From: Margaritispora aquatica
Taxonomy: Eukaryota; Ascomycota; Leotiomycetes; Helotiales; Discinellaceae
DNA length: 64,000 nucleotides
Assembly: GCA_007644065.1 (NCBI GenBank)
Contig: VJWN01000029.1
Coordinates: 62,001 to 126,000 of the forward strand
Direction: 5' to 3'
A program made the translations under genes and the position numbers. The notes beneath the pieces are model-generated. The model made no database searches. It saw only the letters and a program-made list of their open reading frames with translations, and was not told where the DNA came from. Positions 56,926 to 64,000 of the stretch are shown here, piece by piece (the stretch's first letter is position 1; every line of letters begins with the position of its first letter).

Positions 56926-57299
56926 GATAGACTCGAGGAGGCGAAGATCATTTCACAAGCATAAATGGCGGAAGGAATGTTGATTGCTGCGGAGATATGA
57001 GAGACGCGCTCGAGGATGCTTCTATAGAAGCATTTCTTGTGAACATCATCACCAATGACGGGCCGTCAAGATGCATTGATATTCTGGATTTTGAACAACT
57101 ACATCAGCCCAAAGACCGATAGTTGAATGGAGACACATTGCGTGGTTTCGATCACAAGCCTTCAAATGACGCTGTGACTGTCGAACAAGCTACCTGCAGC
57201 TCTTACTTCTTTCTTATCTGGTCTAGCATCTAAGTGGATGTCCAATAAATTACACGATTCTATCCGCCTCTAAACAGACTCGATGCACAATCCAAACAC
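56926..57299. other. Short intergenic, convergent gene ends
   Basis: About 370 bp between the 3' ends of the 2EXR-like gene and the carboxypeptidase gene. Nothing recognised. Confidence 0.55.
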
Positions 57300-58943
57300 T
57301 TACTTCAAGGGCTTCTTCTCCAACCAAGCCTTAAACAGATGCAACGCCTCCTTCGGCTTATCCCACGGCACCATGTGTCCCGCTCCATTGATCCTCACGT
57401 ACCTCAACAGTCCACTCTCCCACCATAATCCTCCCTCCCAGACCTGCTTGTTGTTCTCTTGCTGATACCGGAAATCAGGCATGCCGCTCCACTTCAATGA
57501 ACCGAAGACACGCTCGTTACCGACGAAATTGCAGATCCAGTCGTAGGTGCCGACGTAGATAAGAACTCGGATACCGGAGTCGAGGAGGGCGGCCACGAAG
57601 GGACGAGTGTCGATGATGTAGTCGCTTACTTTTTGGAACTCGCGACCGACTTTGTTGCTGCAGCCCTGGAACTTAGGGGCTGCTTCGTCAACGCCGAAGG
57701 CGTGGCGTACTTTGTCTGGAAGAAAGTTAGCACGGAATAGATTGGAAACTGGGTGAGACATACCAGTGCGCAAGAACTTGGTGACAGAGTTCATGATTGG
57801 GTAGCACAGATAGCCATCGCAAGGCTTGCTGACATCGTAGTAATTTAAGCCAGACCTGACATAAGGCATCTCAAGTTCATCGCCACAGAAGCTAGCTGAG
57901 GCTTCGCAGATAAGAGGATCGGGATAATCGTGGCATGCTGCAAGTAGATACTCGCATCTCTCGACTGCGTTGGACATTTGGCTACAGACAGTCTCGTTCA
58001 ACAGTGGACCGATGCCTGTCACGTTGGTGCAGGAGATGTCGTAGGAAGAAGTGGCTTGCTTCTTGTCACTGAAAATACCATTCCCGATGAGCACTGATTC
58101 AAGTGGGATTTGCTCGTCGAGGGTGGAGATGGCATTCATCTCGTTGATGTGCTCAGCGAAGACGGGGATGTAATGTCCTCCATAACTTTCACCTGCGATC
58201 GAGAATGGGAGAGATTTCGAGTCTGGGAATGCTTTGTACCAGAGTTTCCTAGCAATCCGTTAACAAGAGCTCAAGTATTTGATATCCATGCATGAGTGGA
58301 AAGGAAACTTACATGAAAGCATAAATGTCTTTGCTTGCTGCAAAAGTACCGCCCTCACCGCCTGGTGCAGAAGTGTTGGTTGAATATGAGAATCCAACGC
58401 CAATCGGCTGGTCCAAGAAGAATACACTGGCAGCATTGATCCAGCTATCTGGATTCTCTCTTGCGGAGTCTCCTCCATCGTTAACAGTGCACGGCCCCAG
58501 CTCCATAAACAGACCGAGCATGCTTGAGCAGCCAGGACCTCCATTGAGCCATAGAACCAAAGGATCGGTTTCTGGATTGGTGCGGGATTGGAAGAAAGCA
58601 AAGTAGAAGTGCTTTTCTCCCGACTTGAGGTATCCTGAACGTGAGATTAGGCAACCGACCATGGACGAGTGAGAGTGGGATAAGAGATCTTACCTGTATA
58701 TCCTGATGTTGCACCTGGGCAAACATCAGCTAGACTGGTGCCGTCTCCTTTGGTGTTTACGTCTCCAACATTATGAGCTGTGATGTGAAGGCTGTGTTCG
58801 GGATGAGACTCATGTGTGAGTATCCTAACTCCTGGTGATGATAGATCCCCATCTCCCAGTCCGGACACAATTGGGAGCTGAGAGAAGAGAGAAGCTGATG
58901 CGCTACTGGCAAGCAAAAGCCATGTGGCTAAATTCGATATCAT
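57300..58943 (-). CDS. Secreted serine carboxypeptidase (S10 family)
   Basis: Four exons, 58943-58694, 58634-58313, 58248-57764 and 57715-57300; introns GTAAGA..TTCAG, GTAAGT..GCTAG and GTATGT..TCCAG; 490 residues. Signal peptide about 1-18. WLNGGPGCSSMLG is the substrate carboxylate/oxyanion loop. The catalytic triad is Ser212 in GESYGG, Asp411 in YVGTYDWICN and His466 in GAGHMVPWD. It removes C-terminal residues from peptides at acid pH in the vacuole or outside the cell; cysteines match the S10 disulfide layout. The last intron (48 nt) has length divisible by three and no stop, so an unspliced form would carry 16 extra residues next to the DKVRHAFGV segment. Confidence 0.94.
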
Positions 58944-60081
58944 ATTGTATGGTTATGGATGGTTTGTGAATGATTCAGATGGCTTGAGACATGTAGCAGT
59001 TGGTGGGAGGTCGTTGACGATTACATAATGCCAGCGCACGAGTCATGTATTTGAAACTCAGAAGTCATACTGACTAAGGACCACGGACAATATCCAAATG
59101 CCTTGGTGACAACCCCCCTCTAAAGCATGTATGGCACAAACACACAAACGAACCTCCAACAATTTAATGTAGACCACCAACAAGCCGTTGATCACGAGTG
59201 GAATATGGGTAGAGAGAGGCTCGCCAAAGCCCCTGAAGGTATATCCGAGAACACAGGGATGAAAGTATCAAATCAGCTGTGAATTAGCCTTCTAGGAAAA
59301 GCTTTTACGAGTAGCTGAATATGGCTAACGACCAGCAAAAGGAGCAAGTTCTTCGCTTTGATGGAGCTTATGGCCAGTGCATCCGGAGGAGCCTCATTAC
59401 TGAAAGAGGTGCGGGCAAGCTCATTGCCGGACGAGAATCTTGGGTGGAAGGTCTGCTCAACCAGGTCACTGAAGTTACATCAGAGCTTGCACGGATCAGA
59501 TTTGTGCATGAAACTCTTCCTCTCGCACTCGCTACCCCCAGGATGTATATAACGCAATAAGGTAATCTCATCATGTGATCATTTTCCAAAGACGAGTTGA
59601 TCACGTGCTAGGCAAAAGCTCAAAATCCAAATCTTGATAGCAGCACGGTTCAGCTTGTGTTTGTATTTAATCTCAGGGCGTAGTTCGGAATGAAATGGAA
59701 ATCTCGTCAGTACTAGTCACAAACATTGACGTGCTCTTGAAAATTTCAAGCCTGTGTTGTTTATTCGAGCTACCGTTTTGACATAATTTCAGAAGCCATA
59801 GAATGCCGAGAAGGTTGAGATGAGGGCTTTCTTTACTGCCGCGTTGGGTTTCCTCTCAGTATCATATGACTATATTCTAAATTCATTTCGCTTACTGTTG
59901 CTTAACGCCCACAAAATTTATTCAGCTTGATACAATTCTAGTTTCCAACCACAAGACCATACCTTCCTACGCCACATCTTGCTACCTTTTCTCCTAATTT
60001 TCTAGACTCCCTCCTTTCGAATACTCTTCTTCCTTTCTCCTCCTCCATGTCCTCCCACTTCCTCCCCATCCCCCTTCAACT
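58944..60081. other. Intergenic
   Basis: About 1.1 kb. A 79-codon ORF with ATG at 59321-59560 is plausible by length only; no motif seen. The rest is promoter and a C/T-rich stretch near 60000-60080. Confidence 0.45.
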
Positions 60082-60466
60082 TTAAGCTGCCAATCTCTTC
60101 CCGAAATAAACCCCACACACCACGGCCGCAACCACGATAGCCGCACACACAAGCCACACCCTACGTGACTTGCGTGCTTTCTTGTACCATGGCCAGTTGG
60201 CGCGCTCGACCCATTCGGGCGGCGAGTAGCCCGGTAGGGTCTCGACTGGTGCTTGTGGTGCGGAGGCGGGAGAGGTGGTGTAGGTGGGTGAGGGATAGGA
60301 AGGGTAGTTTGGGAGCGGGATATCGGTGCTAGTCGCGGGGGTGTAGGCGGGTGCGAGAGGCTTCGGTGTTGTGGGCTGTGGCTGCGTGATGGGTGAGCCG
60401 TGTGCAGTGTTTGGATTTGAATGGAGGGAGGGTTAGTTTACGTACTGTTTTTTTCCAGAATGGCAT
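60082..60466 (-). CDS. Small Pro-rich, tail-anchored membrane protein
   Basis: Two exons, 60466-60446 (MPFWKKT) and 60381-60082; intron GTACGT..CACGCAG with a CTAAC branch-like site; 106 residues, phase 0. The first ~60 residues are Pro/Thr/Ser/Tyr-rich with short repeats (TPATSTD, SYPSPTY). PPEWVERANWPWYKKARKSR follows, and a single C-terminal membrane span VWLVCAAIVVAAVVCGVYF ends in GKRLAA. This is tail-anchor topology with a basic flank on both sides of the span. The large exon has no ATG of its own, so the gene shows only once the 7-codon first exon is found. Family unknown. Confidence 0.68.
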
Positions 60467-61980
60467 TTTGATGTGGTGGAGACGAGGAGCACTAGGTTAT
60501 GATATGATGTGCTATGGCGTGGTGAGATGTTTGACAAGATTGTTCTCACGTTTGCACTTTATCTCGTGAAATATCTCTTGAGCAAGTGTCAATAGCTCGA
60601 GGTTGTGGGAACAGACAACTTATTGTAAGTAAAAATGAATGCGACTATTGTATCACTACTTGGTACAGGCCAGCACTTGATATTTGTACGAGGTGCAACC
60701 GAGGTGTGCAGTCCAAACAAGCTTCACCAAAACGTCAACCCGTTCGGGTCATCATCCGCTATCATCCCATCTGCCCAACACAACACCAAAAGTATCATCA
60801 CCCGTGAAAAGGGGGCTGTGTACTGTATCGTCAAATTACACGACGGCCATATCTGGCGAATAACCAACAAAATTCGGCTGTGCAGTGTACCTCGGAAGGA
60901 TAAATGCAAAGTCATGTGACTGGGTGTTGGACAATTGGACAAATGACTGGTAATTTCGAGCTAGATCAAATCACCAGATATCTTGGAAATGCTTGGAGAA
61001 TTGCTAGCTTGTGTGGTGGCGTGCATTGCAGAAGCTCTTGGTAAAAGATGGTGTACCTGATTGGGTTGTTGTTGAGTGAGATACATCTTCGGTGCTTCAA
61101 CATCTGATGGTTCGTTCTGTACCGTCTTTATGCCAAAATTTCGGGATTGACCACCGAATCTGTCACGAGTGCCAGTATTTCTACCAAGCCAAGCTGTGAA
61201 TAGTATCGCGTGGGTCCAAAAGCAGGTGGCTGCATACCAAAGTTGTACATGATAAACTGTGAGTGGAGTAGCTTAACAACATGGCTGTGCTAGAGGTAGA
61301 AGCAACTCACATCAACGGCAAGAAAGCAATGAGAATGAAACGTTTTGCAAAAAGAGGCAGTTCCCGGCATTCTGGTACGAAATAGTATGAAGTGATATGG
61401 TGACTTGAAGAACACATCGAAATTCAAATCAACCCAAACTTATCAGCCTTCTGGAGACAGTTTCAACAGAAAAACACAACACTCCTGCATAGTAACCATA
61501 GCCAATCTTCGGAAAGCTCGCCACTCGAAGGGCACTATGCCATCTTGCTTGCTGCTCCTACTCGTTTGTCCCTTCGGAACTTCCACCTCTCCTCAGATAT
61601 TGCTGAAAGAACAATGACAAGATAAGCAAAAAGTCAGGAACAGGATGCTTAGCTAACTTCCATTTCAGAAAAGAGCGTCTAGTGGTATACTTCAGCTCGA
61701 GACCATCGTCACTTGACGTTGCCAAGTCTGCTAATCAGAGATGCCAAGCAAATGTGATATATACGAGCGTTATGCCGAGATGATTGTAGACGTCGAGGGG
61801 AAACAAAACGGATTGCATGAAGACTTTGGCGCATTGTCCTTGTCTATAGAGACTTGTCATAACAAGAAATGGCGAGGGTCTCGTGGTTGATGGTGGGTGG
61901 TGGGTGGTGGTGATGTCGTGTTTGAGGATGAAATCCGGGGTATTGGCGTGGCCCGAAAATGACGAAAACCGTGGGTTTGG

Positions 61981-62016
61981 TCTGGTGGTGGTGGTGGTGG
62001 TGGTGGTGGTGGTGGA
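61981..62016. repeat. (TGG)n trinucleotide microsatellite
   Basis: About eleven consecutive TGG units, preceded at 61890-61915 by a shorter GGTGGGTGGT run. Confidence 0.9.
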
Positions 62017-62145
62017 TAGAAATGGAAGATAAATAGGAGGATAGGAATGTAAACAATGGATGGAAATGAGGATATACTCTGGTTGTTGTATTAAAAATCC
62101 GAAATTGATTTGAAATATCTTCAAAGTGTCCATCCAAGTTTTTGG

Positions 62146-62205
62146 ATGTTTTGAATAGTTGAAATAGTTGAAATAGTTTGAATGATTTGAATGATTTGAA
62201 TGTGT
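62146..62205. repeat. TTGAATGA / GTTGAAATA tandem units
   Basis: Two abutting short arrays, GTTGAAATA-like units then TTGAATGA-like units. They are upstream of the p14 gene on the other strand sense; no function seen. Confidence 0.65.
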
Positions 62206-62429
62206 CAAAAGTCTCCAAGTCCCTAATGAATGACCTAAAATCGCCATTCCCCACGCCAATCCCAATGCGGTCAAGCGTCATCTCCATCCTTCTCAAAGTC
62301 TCCCCCATCGACAATCAAACGTGCACGCTGCCTTCCAAAGTGCCCCCCCTCGGAATTTCCATCTCGCCGTCGCGCATTTCTCCCTCCCATCAACAACTTC
62401 AATTATCATCATAAACCCGTAGCCAAGCT

Positions 62430-63052
62430 ATGAGTCGAGGCGGTAAACTTGCTCCCGAGGTCAATCGGTAAGTGCCAATCAATCTCGCCTGGTTGACGAA
62501 GAAGAAGAGAGAGGCAGCAGACTGACCATGTGCCCTAGAGCTTTATTCGTCAAGAATTTAAGGTCCGTTTAAACATCCCGAGACATCACGGCAGATGAGG
62601 AGAAGGAAGGAAAGATATCTATAAAGGACTGCGCTGACTGGGAATAGCTACAACGTCACACCAGAAGAACTCTTCGACCTGTTTGGAAAGTTTGGAGCAA
62701 TTCGGTATGTCGGATCACTCCCTCCGCGAGACCACGGCCACAACCACGAGACAATACTAATCACACCATCAACAGTCAAATCCGTCAGGGTATTGCGAAT
62801 AACACCAAGGGCACCGCGTTCGTCGTTTACGAGGATGTCATGGATGCGAAAATGGCATGCGATAAATTGAATGGATTCAACTTCCAGAATCGATATCTCG
62901 TTGGTATGCAGATCCTCCCACTTCTGCCACGTCCAACGTTGACATCAGCAGTATTATATCACCAGCCAGACAAGATGGCCAAGTCGAAAGAGGACCTCGA
63001 AACTCGCAAGGATAATTTAGAGCAGCTCAAAAAGAAGCACGGTATCGAATAA
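62430..63052 (+). CDS. Splicing factor SF3b subunit p14 (branch-site RNA-binding protein)
   Basis: Five exons: 62430-62467, 62539-62562, 62648-62704, 62776-62903 and 62949-63052; 116 residues, about the family length. A single RRM: RNP2 is LFVKNL and RNP1 is KGTAFVVYED. The N-terminal APEVNRALFVKNL and the GKFGAIRQIRQG and NRYLVAVLYHQPDKM segments are diagnostic of p14 (SF3B6/SF3B14). p14 contacts the branch adenosine and SF3B1 within the U2 snRNP in the nucleus. The exon 2 donor is the rare GTCCGT. The last intron (45 nt, 62904-62948) is a multiple of three without a stop, so retention would insert 15 residues inside the RRM. A 93-codon open extension follows the stop in frame. Confidence 0.94.
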
Positions 63053-63334
63053 CAAATAGACGGGCTTGCGGATTGGACCAAGGATGCGAATACAAGTCCA
63101 TCGACTCGAATCGCATCAACAATTCCCCCCACACAGCCTTCTGTAGGCCCGTCTGCGCATGTGTCCAGCAGGAAGGACAGTGTTCGTGTTATTGATACAA
63201 TGAAAGGGAAACCGGCGAAAATGGGGCTTGGGCGTCAACAACATCAAATTTCAGCATCGAGTGCCGCTACGAAAGCCGGCAGTACTCCGTCATCTTCTTT
63301 CTTTACTTTCGTTAAGGGTCTGCTTCAGAGATAA
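63053..63334 (+). other. Open in-frame extension downstream of the p14 stop codon
   Basis: After the TAA at 63050-63052 the same frame stays open for 93 codons until TAA at 63332-63334. It has coding-like composition: DGLADWTKDANTSPSTRI, then a Ser/Thr/Lys-rich stretch ending FVKGLLQR. The base context after the stop is CAA ATA. It may be read through, spliced to by an alternative donor, a remnant of a longer ancestral C-terminus, or chance. Confidence 0.4.
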
Positions 63335-64000
63335 GGCGTTTTTGGGAGGCTGGTCACACAACAAACAATTTATGGGGTTTCCCCTCTGCCTACGATTATG
63401 GGCTGTGACGGATGGACGACTGGTTTGGCTGACTGGGTTGGTCTGAATGTGCTGATAGCAAGTAGCGGGTGGTTGCTACTCTTTTTCCTTTGACACTCTC
63501 CTCTATTATGGCTGGATTAGCTATCGATGAGTTGAGCATGACTGCAAATTGATACACAAATGTTGCTGCTTTTGCACACATAGATATACAGATCATCTGT
63601 TCGAGGCTTGATCATACGAGCAGCGACAGATACTTGGACCAATGATGAATGAGATAAATCTCTTTGGCAAGTGCCAGATATACAAGGTAAGGCAATTCTC
63701 TAGGTGCAGGGAGTGAGGTACATGATCACAATGATGTACCTCTCCCACCATTCAAGCCACATTCCCCAACCACCCATCCTACCATCCACAAGCCAAGGTC
63801 CACGCCGATTAGGTACTTAGCTACCACAGACAGATATGAGTATGTCAGCTGGAGACATCAAATACCCCACGTGCGTTTGATGCAGCCCTCCACTCCACTG
63901 CACCTCATTCTTATCGCGGCTAGTTGAGAAAGTTCGGAGGTTTCACTGCAGCTTTAGTTTTAGGAGCTTATTGGTGGGAGCTGTATTTGAGTCGAGTTGA
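63335..64000. other. Right-end intergenic stretch
   Basis: About 670 bp with no supported gene; the ORF at 63396-63596 (minus) has no recognisable feature. Confidence 0.5.

Larger units (their letters stand above)
60467..62429. other. Intergenic with simple repeats
   Basis: About 2 kb with no supported gene. Two overlapping minus-strand ORFs at 61735-62314 translate the TGG microsatellite into poly-His or poly-Thr and are probably spurious. Confidence 0.5.

Noticed and set aside
59321..59560. 79-codon ORF with ATG
   Set aside because: No motif or neighbour support; kept only as part of the intergenic note.
61735..62314. Two overlapping minus-strand ORFs (179 and 156 codons) with poly-His or poly-Thr runs
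   Set aside because: Their length comes from a TGG microsatellite and short tandem repeats; no domain, signal or splice support.
1..64000. tRNA, rRNA or CRISPR-like arrays
   Set aside because: No convincing A/B-box pair with cloverleaf and no regularly spaced direct repeats were seen by eye; a covariance-model scan was not possible.

Overview
The window is nuclear DNA of a filamentous ascomycete (Pezizomycotina). The evidence is many short GT..AG introns of about 45-130 nt, a HET-domain gene, a Zn2Cys6 regulator, a CBM1-bearing esterase, several small secreted cysteine-rich proteins and AT-rich, TpA-rich stretches that look like RIP-mutated repeats. A plant- or litter-associated leotiomycete would fit, but that placement is inference. 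Exon boundaries were chosen by reading splice signals by eye; every spliced model given keeps frame.

Layout. 1-1.04 kb: partial gene with three ~50-residue repeats running off the left edge. 3.2-8.0 kb: a monocarboxylate-type MFS transporter and a Zn2Cys6 transcription factor transcribed divergently. 9.0-13.8 kb: an array of four same-strand paralogues of an unnamed family starting Met-Cys with a shared N-terminal cysteine pattern; two look intact and two carry one-base frameshifts. 14.4-17.2 kb: two secreted cysteine-rich proteins. 18.3-22.9 kb: a secreted FAD amine oxidase and a secreted CE1 esterase with a CBM1. 25-27.6 kb: two small putative membrane proteins. 29.2-30.4 kb: a CECR5-type HAD hydrolase.

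30.7-35.3 kb: a 4.5-kb unit with ~40-bp terminal inverted repeats flanked by TA (Tc1/mariner-like ends). It encloses an intact HET-domain gene between AT-rich arms and also a broken ORF hit by a 45-bp GC-rich palindrome. 38.3-40.4 kb: a ten-exon DHA2-type MFS transporter. 41.0-44.4 kb and 55.5-56.9 kb: three members of a family with an F-box-like/2EXR-like motif; the first is intact, the other two are interrupted. 44.6-51 kb: an old direct duplication with a ~3.6-kb offset, carrying two divergent copies of a secreted cysteine-rich protein gene. 52.0-52.4 kb: an intact fungal fruit-body lectin. 57.3-60.5 kb: a serine carboxypeptidase and a small tail-anchored protein. 62.4-63.3 kb: the splicing factor SF3b p14, with an unusual open in-frame extension after its stop codon.

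Conserved housekeeping genes (p14, HAD hydrolase, carboxypeptidase) sit beside fast-changing accessory material: secreted proteins, lineage-specific duplicates, a HET gene inside transposon ends. The broken reading frames fall only in the duplicated families. The most interesting material is the Met-Cys array, the TIR-bounded HET gene, the three-copy 2EXR-like family with its lesions, and the p14 extension.
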